Assembly: GCA_020284085.1 (NCBI GenBank)
Contig: JACEVL010000479.1
Span: 774,103 to 838,102 of the forward strand
Length of the DNA: 64,000 bases
Reading direction: 5' to 3'
Origin: Aporrectodea caliginosa
Lineage: Eukaryota > Annelida > Clitellata > Crassiclitellata > Lumbricidae
The position numbers and the translations under genes were made by a program. This document shows, one piece after another, positions 47,818-60,500 of the stretch. Each line of letters opens with the position of its first letter. Position 1 is the stretch's first letter. The notes under the pieces were generated by a model. The model made no database searches. It saw nothing but the letters and a program-made list of their open reading frames with translations, and had not been told where the DNA came from.

Positions 47818-50800
47818 GGAGCAAGAGAGCGTATTGAGGAAAGGGAGGAACAGAGAGAAATAGAGGGTAGGGAGAGAGCAAATGGTGGGTAGGAAATAAG
47901 AGAGCAAATGGAGAGAAGGGAGGCAGAGAGTAAAATGGATGGTATAGAGGAGGAGAGCGAAATGTAGGGTAGGGAGGAAGAGAGTGAACGGAAGGAATAG
48001 GAGCATATGGAGGGTAGGGAGCAAGAGAGCGAATTGAAGGAAAGGGAGGAAGAGAGCGAAATGGAGGGTAGGGAGGAAGAGAACGAAATGAAGGATAGGG
48101 AGGAAGATAGCGAAATAAAGGCTAGGGAGGAAGAGAGCGAAATGAAGCCTACGGAGGAAGAGAGCGAAATGGAGGAAAGGGAGGAAGAGAGCGAAATGGA
48201 GGAATGGGAGGAAGAGAGCGAAATGGAGGGTAGGGAGGAAGAGAGCGAAATGGTGGAAAAGGAGGAAGAGAGCGAAATGGAGGAAAGGGAGGAAGAGAGC
48301 GAAGTGGAGGAAAGGGAGGAAGAGAGCGAAATGGAGGAAAGGGAGGAAGAGAGCGAAATGGAGGAAAGGGAGGAAGAGAGCGAAATGGAGGGTAGGGAGG
48401 AAGAGAACGAAATGGAGGGTAGGGAGGAAGAGAGCGAAATGGAGGGTAGGGAGGAAGAGAGCGAAATGGAGGAAAGGGAGGAAGAGAGCGAAATGGAGGA
48501 AAGGGAGGAAGAGAGCGAAATGGAGGAAAGGGAGGAAGAGAGAGCGAAATGGAGGAAAGGGAAGAGAAGAGAGCGAAATGGAGGCTAGAGAGGAGAGAGA
48601 GCGAAATGGAGGGTAGAGGAGGAAGAGAGCGAAATAGAGGAAAGGGAGGAAGAGATCGAAATGGAGGAAAGGGAGGAAGAGAGCGAAATGGAGGAATGGG
48701 AGGAGGAAGAGAGCGAAATGGAGGCTAGGGAGGAAGAGAGTGAAATGGAGGGTAGGGAGGAAGAGAGCGAAATGGAGGAAAGGGAGGAAGAGATCGAAAT
48801 GGAGGAAAGGGAGGAAGAGAGCGAAATGGAGGAATGGGAGGAAGAGAGCGAAATGGAGGGTAGGGAGGAAGAGAGTGAAATGGAGGGTAGGGAGGAAGAG
48901 AGCGAAATGGAGGAAAGGGAGGAAGAGAGCGAAATGGAGGAAAAAGGAGGAAGAGAGCGAAATGGAGGAAAGGGAGGAAGAGAGCGAAATGAAGGAAAGG
49001 GAGGAAGAGAGCGAAATGGAGGAAAGGGAGGAAGAGAGCAGAAATGGAGGAAAGGGAGGAAGAGAGCGAAATGGAGGGTAGGGAGGAAGAGAGCGAAATG
49101 GAGGGTAGGAAAGGAAGAGAGCGAAATGGAGGGTAGGGAGGAAGAGAGCGAAATGGAGGGTAGGAAAGAAGAGAAGAGAGCGAAATGGAGGGTAGGGAGG
49201 AAGAGAGCGAAAAGGAGGAAAGGGAGGAAGAGAGCGAAATGGAGGAAAACGGAGGAAGAGAGGCGAAATGGAGGGTAGGGAGGAAGAGAGCGAAATGGAG
49301 GAAAGGGAGGAAGAGAGCGAAATGAAGGAAAGGGAGGAAGATAGCGAAACGGAGGAAACGGAGGAAGAGCAGAAATGGAGGAAAGGGAGGAAGGGAGCGA
49401 TATGGAGGAAAGGGAGAAAGAGATGAAATGAAGGAAGGGAGGAAGAGAGCGAAATGGAGGAAATGGAGGAAGAGAGCGAAATGGAGGAGAGGGAGGAAGG
49501 AAGCGAAATGGAAGAAACGGAGGAAGAGGGCGAAATGGAGGGTAGGGAGGAGGAGAGCGAAATGGAGGAAAGGGAGGAAGAGAGCGAAATGGAGGAAACG
49601 GAGGAAGAGAGCGAAATGGAGGGTAGGGAGGGAAGAGAGCGAAATGGAGGGGTAGGAAGGAAGAGAGCGAAATGGAGGGTAGGGAGGAAGAGAGCGAAAT
49701 GGAGGAAAGGGAGGAAGAGAGCGAAATGGAGGAAACGGAGGAGGAAGAGGGCGAAATGGAGGGTAGGGAGGAAAGAGAGCGAAATGGAGGAAAAGGAGGA
49801 AGAGAGCGAAATGAAGGAAAGGGAGGAAGATAGCGAAACGGAGGAAACGGAGGAAGAGCGAAATGGAGGAAAGGGAGGAAGGGAGCGATATGGAGGAAAG
49901 GGAGAAAGAGAGCGAAATGAAGGAAAGAGAGGAAGAGAGCGAAATGGAGGAAATGGAGGAAGAGAGCGAAATGGAGGAGAGGGAGGAAGGGGCAGAAATG
50001 GAAGAAACGGAGGAAGAGGGCGAAATGGAGGGTAGGGAGGAGGAGAGCAGGAAATGGAGGAAAGGGAGGAAGAGAGCGAAATGGAGGAAAAGGAGGAAGA
50101 TAGCGAAATGGAGGAAACGGAGGAAGAGCGAAATGGAGGAAAGGGAGGAAGGGAGCGAAATGGAGGAAAGGGAGGAAGAGAGCGAAATGGAGGAAGAGAG
50201 CGAAATGGAGGAGAGGAAGGAAGAGAGCGAAATGGAGGAAAGGGAGGAAGGGAGCGAAATAGAGGTAAAGGGAGGAAGAGTGCGAAATGGAGGAAAGGGA
50301 GGAAGAGAGCGAAATGGAGGAAAGGGAGGAAGAGAGCGAAATGGAGGAAAAGGAGGAAGAGCGAAATGCAGGAAAAGGAGGAAGAGAGCGAAATGGAGGA
50401 AAGGGAGGAAGGGAGCGAAATGGAGGAAAGGGAGGAAGAGAGCGAAATGGAGGAAAGGGAGGAAGAGAGCGAAATGGAGGAAAGGGAGGAAGAGAGCGAA
50501 ATGGAGGAAAGGGAGGAAGAGAGCGAAATGGAGGTAAAGGGAGGAAGAGAGCGAAATGGAGGAAAGGGAGGAAGAGAGCGAAATGGAGGGTAGGGAGGAA
50601 GAGAGCGAAATGGAGGGTAGGGAGGGAAGAGAGCGAAATGGAGGAAAGGGAGGAAGAGGAGCGAAATGGATGAAAAGGAGGAAGAGCGAAATTGAGGAAT
50701 GGGAGGAAGGGATCGAAATGGAGGAAAGGGAGAAAGGGCGCGAAATGGAGGAAAGGAAGGAAGGGAGCAGAAATGGAGGTAAGGGAGGAAGAGAGCGAAA

Positions 50801-51922
50801 TGGAGGAAAGGGAGGAAGAGAGCGAAATGGAGGAAAGTGAGGAAGAGTGCGAAATGGAGGAAAGGGAGGAAGAGCGAAATGGAGGAAAGGAAGGAAGGGA
50901 GCAGAAATGGAGGAAAGGGAGGAAGAGAGCGAAATGGAGGAAAGGAAGGAAGAGAGCGAAATGGAGGAAAGGGAGGAAGAGAGCGAAATGGAGGAAAGGG
51001 AGGAAGAGCGAAATGGAGGAAAGGGAGGAAGAGAGCGAAATGGAGGAAAGGGAGGAAGGGAGCGAAATAGAGGAAAGGGAGGAAGAGTGCGAAATGGAGG
51101 AAAGGGAGGAAGAGAGCGAAATGGAGGAAAAAGGAGGAAGAGAGCGAAATGGAGGAAAGGGAGGAAGGGAGCGAAATGGAGGAAAGGGAGGAAGAGAGCG
51201 AAATGGAGGAATGGGAGGAAGAGAGCGAAATGGAGGAAAGGGAGGAAGAGAGCGAAATGGAGGAAAGGGAGGAAGAGAGCGAAATGGAGAGAAAGGGAGG
51301 AAGAGAGCGAAATGGAGGAAAGGGAGGAAGAGAGCGAAATGGAGGAAAGGGAGGAAGAGAGCGAAATGGAGGAAAGGGAGGAAGAGAGCGAAATGGAGGA
51401 AAGGGAGGAAGAGAGCGAAATGGAGGAAAGGAGGAAGAGAGGAAAGGGAGGAAAGGGAGGAAGAGGAGCGAAATGGAGGTAGGGAGGAAGAGAGCGAAAA
51501 ATGGAGGAAAGGGAGGAAGAGAGCAAAATGGAGGAAAGGGAGGAAGAGAGCGAAATGGAGGAAAGGGAGGAAGAGAGCGAAATGGAGGAAAGGGAGGAAG
51601 AGAGCGAAATGGAGGAAAGGGAGGAAGAGAGCGAAATGGAGGAAAGGGAGGAAGAGAGCGAAATGGAGGAAAGGGAGGAAGAGAGCGAAATGGAGGAAAG
51701 GGAGGAAGAGAGCGAAATGGAGGAAAGGGAGGAAGAGAGCGAAATGGAGGGTAGGGAGGAAGAGAGCGAAATGGAGGAAAGGGAGGAAGAGAGCGAAAGG
51801 GAGGAAAGGGAGGAAGGGAGCGAAATGGAGGGTAGGGAGGAAGAGAGCGAAAGGGAGGAAAGGGAGGAAGAGAGCGAAATGGAGGGTAGGGAGGAAGAGG
51901 AGCGAACGGAGGAAAGGGAGGA
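47818..51922 (+). repeat. Homopurine minisatellite array 4
   Basis: About 4.1 kb of 27-bp units. The start repeats the beginning of array 3 base for base, then the arrays diverge at about 47995. GAGGGTAGGGAGG, AAACGGAGGAAG and AGGGAGCG variants occur in local clusters. A patch near 49320-49560 recurs near 49810-50040, which indicates internal duplication of multi-unit blocks. The six-frame open reading is compositional. Confidence 0.95.
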
Positions 51923-52106
51923 AGGGAGAGTCAATCCATGTGAAATTATTATTAGGCCAATGTGTGAAATAGCCTACCTTGTACATGTCAGTGACCTATC
52001 TCAGATTTGGTTGTAATTTTGCTAATTTTTTGTTTTGTTACTACAATCATGTAGGCCTACATGATATTGAAATTGTCAGAAGCATATATCGCTACATGTA
52101 TCTGCA

Positions 52107-52235
52107 TTGGATCATCCTCGTCATCATCATCATCATAATCATCAGTTTCTGACGCCAGCCATTTGGTGGCGATGCGTACGAATAAATGATCTCCATTTTC
52201 CTCGGTCATTTGTCAAGTCCATTGTTTCAATTAGT
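52107..52235 (-). mobile_element. LINE polymerase C-terminal fragment with (TGA)n tail
   Basis: On the minus strand the sequence reads NQTLIETMDLTNDRGKWRSF, then IRTHRHQMAGVRN and a stop followed by tandem TGA. The 'DRxKWR' segment just before the stop is typical of the C-terminus of several non-LTR retrotransposon polymerases, and tandem TGA is a plausible 3' tail. Only the last 40 codons or so are present. Confidence 0.65.
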
Positions 52236-52279
52236 GTCTGATTTATATTGTTTATTCAGCGTTGTCTGGCTCTGCTTAG

Positions 52280-52700
52280 TTTCTTTTGCCTGCGAATCTT
52301 GCATGTAGGCTAGTGCAGTGTGTGGGTACTGTGGTAGGCTATTCGGTCAACTGGCTTTCTCTATAATTCGGTCGAAACCATCGGAGTCTTCGATCGTTGA
52401 ACGACCGTGTCTAGCAGAGTTGTTTCGATCCATAATGCTGTCTAATGCCAGCGTTTCTTATTTTCTGATGTCTTGAAAGTTGCGATCTTGCGCAGTAAAC
52501 TAATTTTTGCTGTAATAATTCTTTTCTTGTCTCGCTTTCGCATTGGCCAACATTCCGACCCGTAGACTAGAGGCAAATCGGTTGTATATTCGTCTCGTTT
52601 AATTAATTATCTTTGTCTGGTTTTTTGGTCTTGGTAAATAGTAGGCCTATAAGGCCTATATAGGCCTAACAGGATTGCAAGGGGTGGTCAGGCATCATGT
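52280..52700 (+). repeat. Diverged right-flank module after array 4
   Basis: It matches the first 400 bp after arrays 1 and 2: CTTGCATGTAG, GAAACCATCG, TCTAGCAGAGTTGTTTCGAT and GGCCAACATTCCGACCCGTA. It is clearly more diverged than those two are from each other. Thus array 4 has recognisable versions of both flanks. Confidence 0.75.
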
Positions 52701-52994
52701 ATAGACCCGATGTGAATGATTCATGACAGCATTAGCCTATAATAGCACCTTGTGAAACAGCGTCAAAGCTATCTTTACACGATTTCGTGAAATTACGACC
52801 AGGTATTATAGGCCTACTTTCAACCTTGTCTATATATATATATATAGGCTAGGCCTATTACCGCCTATAGTGATGCCGTAGGGCGTAGGCTAATTGGAAA
52901 CTCAATTTCTGAACGCCCAGAAAACTAAGCTATTAAACTAGCTTACTGAACAGTGAGATTGGCTAGACGAATAGAGTCCTGCAACAATAAATTT

Positions 52995-53165
52995 AATAAA
53001 AAAAATAATAATATTTATTCTTTAATGAAGCGCCTGACAAACGCATTGCGTTGTACATGTAGGCCTACATGTTATGACGATTAAACAATTCACAAGAACA
53101 CAAATTACATGTAGGCCTACAGAAGACACATTAAATCAACAAAGTTGCAGCCATGCAAGGCGCAA
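52995..53165 (-). mobile_element. SINE family 3, truncated copy
   Basis: It shares TATTTATTCTTT, GACAAACGCATTGCG, TTCACAAGAACACAAAT and AGAAGACA with the 3' half of the minus-strand copy at 53785-54045. It lacks the tRNA-like head. Similar short pieces occur at about 10255-10330 and 15560-15625. Confidence 0.55.
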
Positions 53166-53282
53166 GCTCAGTGTACTTTTGCTGCCACCTAGGAAATGAA
53201 GGCATGAGCTAAACCAAGGGGTCCTTACGGGAATCGAAACGGGTCCGTGAAAATTTCAGGCAATACCGCAAGAGTCCGCAAC

Positions 53283-53472
53283 TCTCGACCTAAACGACAC
53301 CCACCTCTGCATCTACTCTGATCCCTCTGACCCCTCTGATCCTCTGGAAACCGGACTCGGACCTCCCTCGGACTACTCTTTTGGACAAGCCTTCTGACTA
53401 GACGCAGCGCTCGTGAATAAGCTGGTGCCCTGAGCTTGGCTTTCGAGTGGCGCTTTAGAAGTTTGGAGATTA
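53283..53472 (+). repeat. Long inverted repeat, left arm
   Basis: About 190 bp that match the reverse complement of 54881-55061. Long identical blocks include GACTAGACGCAGCGCTCGTG, AATAAGCTGGTGCCCTG and AAACCGGACTCGGACC. The arms enclose about 1.4 kb. Confidence 0.88.
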
Positions 53473-53784
53473 CGATGACGAGTGTTATTCATTTTACTAC
53501 CCCTCCCCAAATTTAATTTGCCTAAATCATATTGTGAAATTGTGTAATAGGATGCATGATGATGAAATATTTATAAACCGTATTTTAAAAGAAATCTTTA
53601 CAAGAGTTATAAGTAAGATTTAACTGGCGAGTGGACTTTTATTTAGTGACCATTGACTCATTAACAATCCATAGTCGCTATCATCAGATGCGGATGAACG
53701 GCGCACATGACTGATCTACAGCGCGACCACTGCTTGGGATTTTTCACAAGATCTTGGGATTTTGGGGGTCTGACTTATATATAT

Positions 53785-54045
53785 AATATTTTCGTTTATT
53801 GAAACAATCCGGTTGACAAACCGCAACCGGTTACAGTGTACAATTATGCAATTGAAACATTTCACAAGAACACAAATGACAGAAGACATAAATCTTAACT
53901 ACTAACAGAACAGAACACATTGCAATACACGGCGCTAATAGTAGCCTTAGCCCTTAGGTACAACGCTTGTCCGCCCTACGGAGCTCGAACTCGGTACCTC
54001 AGATCTGGCTCTCTATACCAGTGTGTTGTCCAATGCGCTATCAGG
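53785..54045 (-). mobile_element. tRNA-derived SINE family 3, fuller copy
   Basis: The reverse complement starts near 54040 with GATAGCGCATTGGAC (A-box-like), then GGTACCGAGTTCGAGCTCCG (B-box-like). The body has GTTCTGTTAGTAGTTAAG and the 3' end GGTTTGTCAACCGGATTG, then TTTCAATAAACG. It lies inside the loop of the long inverted repeat. Confidence 0.75.
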
Positions 54046-54441
54046 ATCTGGGGATTTTGCCTAGCAATCTTGGGATTTATTTCTAAGGTCTACAGACTAG
54101 TTGTTACCGTAGGCCTACTTTGCAACAGTGGCAGCAAATTCGTTTAGTCTGAAAGACGTCTATTATTATTGTAACTTGTAAACATTGTTAATTCAATGTA
54201 ATGCTCCGGTTTTTTCTTTGCCAGTTCTTAGCTAGGCATTTTTTTTAATAATTGTGATTGTTAAAAGTGAAAACGCATTTCATATTTCATCACAACTTTT
54301 TCCTTGTCTGTAACTTGGGATGTTTTGGTACACTTTTGGCCAATCTTGGGATTTGTCTGGCAAGAGCTTGGGATTTCAGAAAATGGAGACTTGTCGCACT
54401 GCTGATCTAGACTCACCGGAAGAAGAAATCTCTTAAACGTT

Positions 54442-54520
54442 CTTTTCACGCGGAGTGGTTGTTTAACCCTACAGCCGAGGCTATCGAAAAATCCCAAAAA
54501 ACAAGAAAATAAGTAACAAT
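54442..54520 (+). CDS. RPL5: RPL5 candidate exon 1 with 5' UTR and start codon
   Basis: Exon 2 begins exactly with the second codon (GGG), so the first exon must end in ATG followed by GT. Only two such sites lie in the 3 kb upstream. The one at 54518-54520 (AACAATG, donor GTATAT) has the better start and splice context. A pyrimidine run (CTTTTC) at 54442 could be the 5'TOP cap site usual for ribosomal-protein mRNAs. The assignment is inferred; the other candidate is at 55173-55175. The coding part is only the ATG. Confidence 0.45.
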
Positions 54521-57500
54521 GGTATATTTTGCGAACTTTTTCTACGCTTATCTGAAAAGTAGTTTATGTCTCTATGGAAAATTGGTATCAGTAAAAATAA
54601 TTAGCGTTTTGCGTGGACGATGTAGGGTAAAATTGATGAGGTGGTATGGCGTGAAGCGTGGTCGTAAGATATAGTGCCACAGGACACATATTGTCTTCAT
54701 CCCACTCCATACTCGTGGGTCTTCTTACAACCATCCATTCCCATCAGCACAGCTCCGTAAACATTTAAAATGGCCACACTTATTCGTTCCTTGATACTCC
54801 ACTAATAACGTACAAGTTTACGCTAATCTGATTTCATTCAGTCACAAGTTTACACAGCATTTGCTGTATATATAATATTTTAATCTCCAAACTTATACAG
54901 CGCCACTCGAAAGCCAAGCGCAGGGCACCAGCTTATTCACGAGCGCTGCGTCTAGTCAAAGGTGTTGTCCAAAAGAGTTGTCCTGGGGGGGTCCGAGTCC
55001 GGTTTACAGAGGATCAGAGGGGGCAGAGCAGGTGTTGAGGCGGGCGTGGTTTAGGTCGAGAATTGGAAGGTAGAGGAAAAGGTGAGTCGGGGTTAGAGTT
55101 CAGGAAAAGGAGAGCCTATAGTTTCGAGTGGAAAGCCTTGGGGTAATGGATAGAGGAGCATGAGGCAGATGATGGTGGATGATTGATGATGGAGGTGGAG
55201 GAACCGAAAAGTGCGGAATTCAGGAGGCAGATATGTTCTTAATAGCGTTGAATTTTAAATATTTCTTAAGTATAAAATCTTAGTAAAATCATATGCTTAT
55301 GTTAAAATTCAAGTAGTTGTAAATCGTATTATTTTCTTTTTTCAGGGGTTTGTTAAAGTTGTCAAGAATAAGCAGTACTTCAAAAGGTACCAGGTGAAAT
55401 ACAGGAGACGACGAGGTGTGTATATTTTGCGATTTTGACTTTATTCTGTTATTCACATTGAAATCTAACACTATCTTTGCACTAGTATTTGATGAAACCT
55501 ATCAAAAAATAGAAATTTTAAACCAGCACAATGCTTAGCCTAAGTGGCATGGCTGAAATATGAATAATGAATATGCACTGTAAATGTCCATTATTCTGGA
55601 TTCATTGCTGAATTAATGCACTGTTGATTATATTGTAACTTTTACTTTGTCATTTAACTTGCAGTAGATTTAAAGAATTGGTAAAATTTGACTTTGGCTC
55701 GTCTTTGTCCGATCACGCATAAACAAGATGATTGACCCAGACTGGGAGAGGATAGAGAACTGCTAAAACTGAAAAATGGTTAAAATTACTGTTGGAAAAA
55801 ATTATAATTGTGATTACAACTGTGTATATAGCGTAATTAGCAGCAGGCTACTTCTAGGATGCTTTACAATGCCAAATGTTTATGCGAGTGCAAGAGTTAC
55901 TTGATATTATTGTATTTGAAGAGTTTATGATTTTTTTAATGTGTAGGTGAGTTAATGATGTCAGTTTGATTTGATTTGCAGAGGGTAAGACTGATTACTT
56001 TGCTCGCAAGAGACTCGTTGTCCAAGACAAGAACAAGTATAACACACCGAAGTACCGAATGATTGTGCGCATTACCAACAAGGACATCATTACCCAGGTA
56101 TGTTAGAGAAAATTAGCATCACTAATAGAATAATAGATCGTCGTTTTTCGTTGTGGCCGCTGATGATGGTATGTCATGCACCACTCTGAACACATTGTTG
56201 ATATATGACAAAACTGAGGCTACACAAAATGTCATTAACTTGTTTATTGTTTATAGTTGAGCGAACAAAATGTACTTTTAGAAGCTTTGAGAGATGTTAA
56301 ACTGTAGAAGCTTTGAAGTTCTATGTAAACTGTAAAGTTAATGTACTTTTAGAAGCTTTGAGAGAGGTAAAGCTGTAAAGTTAATGTACTTTTAGAAGCT
56401 TTGAGAGAGGTAAAGCTGTAAAGTTAATGTACTTTTAGAAGCTTTGAGAGAGGTAAAGCTGTAAAGTTAATGTACTTTTAGAAGCTGTGAGAGAGGTAAA
56501 ACTGTAAGGTTAATGTACTTTTAGAAGCTTTGAAGATGTAAAACTGTAAGGTTACCGTTTCTGTGTGTAGATAGCGTATGCCAGAATCGAGGGCGACATT
56601 GTTGTGTGTGCTGCTTATGCACATGAGTTGCCCAAGTATGGCATCAAGGTCGGGCTGACAAACTACTCCGCGGCTTATGCAACCGGACTTTTGTTAGGAC
56701 GCAGGGTAAGACGAATTAAAATATATAATAGTCATGCATAATTATGCATAGTAATGTGTTTTGGGGCATAACGATTAATTTGCAACCTTTGTTTACACTG
56801 GTCATGCATACTTAAAATTGCGCTACTTTGAATTCATATTTTCCAATGACCGTTATAAATGAACAACACTTAGAGGTTATTTTGCAGTTTGTGGTTTGTC
56901 TTGGTTTCAGTCCATTAGTAGTACTTCTAAATGACGTTAGGTTGTTTGATTGTGACGTATTAGCATTTTAGAAAAGTTTACCGTATTATTTACTCCCAGT
57001 CAATGATTGGTTTGGAACATCTGCTTTGTTGATGTTTCAGGTACATGTACTGGGAAAAATTAATGAGCATTGAAACGAACAACGTAAACTGTCTGTTGTT
57101 ATGTTGTTAAGTGTTGCACTACATGTTTCATGATTAATAATTATCAGTTGCGGTTTGTAAGAATGAATGTATGTGTCTTCATTTATTCTTCTTCAATAAC
57201 TTGAGCAGGCAGAACGCTGCTCGTTACATTAAGACAGTTGGGGAAACTGTTCATGATATGGGTCAAAACTAATACATGTTTTTATACATCATGCACGATA
57301 TAAAATTTGCTGTGTCCCTGTCAGGGAGGGAAAATTTGTTAGGCTGTGGGCATAAATTGTGCGTTGTTGCTTGTTGTGGTGGGCAAAGCTCATGGAGGAC
57401 ATGCTGCTCATTGACCTGTATAGCGCGAAACAGGGTGTCATCTGTAATTTAATGTTAATTTATATAGCGCCGCTCACAGCAGTGGCCATTCAGTAGCTCT

Positions 57501-60500
57501 TCCAGTTCGAGAACCCTAGAGAAGAAGGTTTTGCGGATGGAGAAGGCTGTAGGAAGAGACCAAGAAAGAATGGTAACATGTAGAGAGGAGGGAAGGGCAG
57601 GGAGGGCCCGATATAGTGCTAACCAGCAAAAAAATTCTTTTTTAAGTCAGTTAGCCTTTTCCATGATCTAGAATTTCAAGTAGTTGTGTTCGCATTATGG
57701 TTGTGCAGATCCTAAAGAAATTCAACTTGGATGGGATCTATGGTGGGACTGAGAGCGTGACTGGAGAAGAGTACCACGTTGAGTCTGTTGATGGGCAGCC
57801 AGGTGCATTCCGCTGCTATCTGGATGTTGGTCTTGCCCGGACGACAACTGGTGCGAGAGTCTTTGGTGCCCTGAAGGGAGCTGCCGATGCTGGTTTGGAA
57901 GTTCCCCACAGGTAATGCCCTACATCAGAAGCATGGTAGTTACCTTGACAGGTGCTTTTGTTGTTTGAACATTGGTTTGGTAATTAGATTATAAAATTAT
58001 TTGTAGAGGTGCTTGATCAAAATGTTAAGTGCAGGAAATTTGCGAGTAATAATTATGACAATTTATATGGCGCTGTAACACGGCCAAGCCGTAACACGGC
58101 CATGCCGTTACAGGGGCGCCTAACAAAACAGCTAACAAGTCGGGATAAGCCCTGGCGAACAAACGTGATTTTAGCATGGATTTTAAAGAGTCCACTGATT
58201 CGGCCAATCGAATAACAGGAGGAAGTAATAATGTAAGCGACTCGATGCTACTAGAGGTTAGATTTGAGTAGAATGTATTGCTGCATCAGATCATTTGAAT
58301 TAACATTTTAAATAAGCTTTTGTGGGTTATGGGTTGGAGCCTTTCAAATATCTGATGCCTGACAATTCACTGTATAGCAACAGAAGCACACAGATGACTT
58401 GTTTTAGTGATTGTGGCAGTTGCAAACTGTTTCTTGGTACTAAAATGACCAGTGATGACATTTTGTCATGCACCACTCTGAATATTTTGTGGATATGACT
58501 TCCTGAGGTTCGTGTGTAATGCAAACATGTTATGAAACGAACAGCTGCTGTGTTTATTCATTCTGTGTGTACATTTGATAGAAATAAAATTTGAAGAAGT
58601 TCTATTACAAAGAGCTGGAAAAGTAAAGTTTAGTAATTGATTGTTGCTTGTTGTTCAGTACTCTCCAACAGTTTTTAATATATTTAGATCTTACCTTGGT
58701 CAGTTGAAAGTTTAACGATGAGCTGCATTGGATTCCCAGTCACTTTTAGCGCAGTTTTGTTGTTAAAGTTTTAACTGACCAAAGATCAAATACATTTATG
58801 TTCTCGAACCGTTTCTTGGTAATAAAATGACCAGTGATGAAATTTTGTCATGCACCACTCTGAATATTTTGTGGATATGACTTCCTGAGGTGAAGTCTTT
58901 GTTTAGTGTGTGAACATTTAATAAAAATAAAATTTGAATAAGCATAATTACGAATACTTTGCAAAAGTAAAGTTTAATGGTAATTGATTATTGCTATTCA
59001 GTATCCAATAGTTTATAATATATTTAGATCTTTCATTTGAATGTATTGTACTGGGTATCTTTGGTCAGGTAATCTGTTAAAAAATCATTAGATAGATATA
59101 CTTGTACAAAAGTTTATTAAAGGACAATTGATAGACTTCTGGCCATTGATGACATCTCTGAATATTATTTAACCAACGTTTCTTTCAGGATATAGAATCA
59201 TAAATGATTTTAGCAGAGAAAATTGCTTTCTGTTTTGTATTACTTTCTGAAATGAAACATTTAAAATTAAATAATTAAAAATAACTCCAATTCTGCTTTC
59301 AGCTAGTCTTGAATTTCATAATTACTTGTAAGTCACGTGATAAAAAATGCAATACTGATTCATAAATACATATTGTTTTACTAGGGTATGTTATGTCAAC
59401 CATTTTTGCCTATGGTTTGTTGACTTGTGATGACTTAATGTCATGCACCACTCTGAACATTGTGTGGATTATGACTTTCTGAAGTCTTATAAACATCCAT
59501 AGAAATTTGCCAAGTTTACCATTATTAATCACACCCGGTTTATTAGTAAAACTTCTAAAACACAGTAAATGCAGGCATATAAGCATCTCAATGTGATGAG
59601 TGCCATGACAACCTAACACTTTAACTACGAGCTGCTTTGGTTTCCCAGTCACTTTTAGTGCACGCTCATCGTTAAAGTGTATTGCCAGTGCAAGAAAATT
59701 TTTAAATAATATACTTGATAAAAAATGCAATACTGATTCATAAATACGTATTTTTAAGTTGGTTTTGTTTTGTCGCATTTTTGCCTATGGTTTGTTGACT
59801 TGTGATGACTTGATGTCATGCACCACTCTGAACATTGTGTGGATTATGACTTCCTGAAGTCTTATAAACATCCATAGAAATTTTCCAAGTTTACCATTAT
59901 TAATCACACCCTGTTTGTTAGCAAAACTACTAAAACACAGTAAACGCAGGCATATAAGTATCTCAAGGTAATGAGTGCCATGACAACCCAGCACTTTAGT
60001 GACGAATTGCATTGGTTTCCCAGTCACTTTTAGTGCACAATCATCGTTAAAGTGTATTGCTAGTGCAAGAAAATTTTTAAATAATGTACTTGTCACTCCA
60101 GACCATTAGAAGTTTTTTGAGTAAACTATTTCTGGTGAAATCACGTCTAAAAATTTGAAATAAATTTAATGTTTGCTTGAACAGCACCAAGCGTTTCCCC
60201 GGCTACGACAGAGAAGGCGGTAACTTCGATGCCGAGGTTCACCGCAAGCACATCTTTGGCCAGCATGTTGCTGATTACATGAAGCTGCTGCAACAGGATG
60301 ATGAGGACAGCTACAAGAGGCAGTTCTCCAAGTACATCTCCAGCAACATTCAGCCAGATAACGTGAGTTCTGTTTCACATTTATTATTAGAATGATTTAC
60401 TCGCGATTATAACCTTCATAATGTACACCAAAATGCATTTAGCAATTAGTTCAATAAAAAAGGATATACTTACTTACTTATTACTAGAATGATTATGTAC

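Noticed and set aside
55173..55175. Alternative ATG plus GT for RPL5 exon 1
   Set aside because: The donor GTGGAT and the start context are poorer than at 54518, and no pyrimidine-rich cap site lies just upstream. It is kept only as a fallback.
55485..55561. Possible further box C/D snoRNA in RPL5 intron 2 (TGATGA at 55490, CTGA at 55553, weak AT stem)
   Set aside because: Box C lacks the purine, the stem is only A-T/G-T pairs, no D' guide is evident and I could not place a target.
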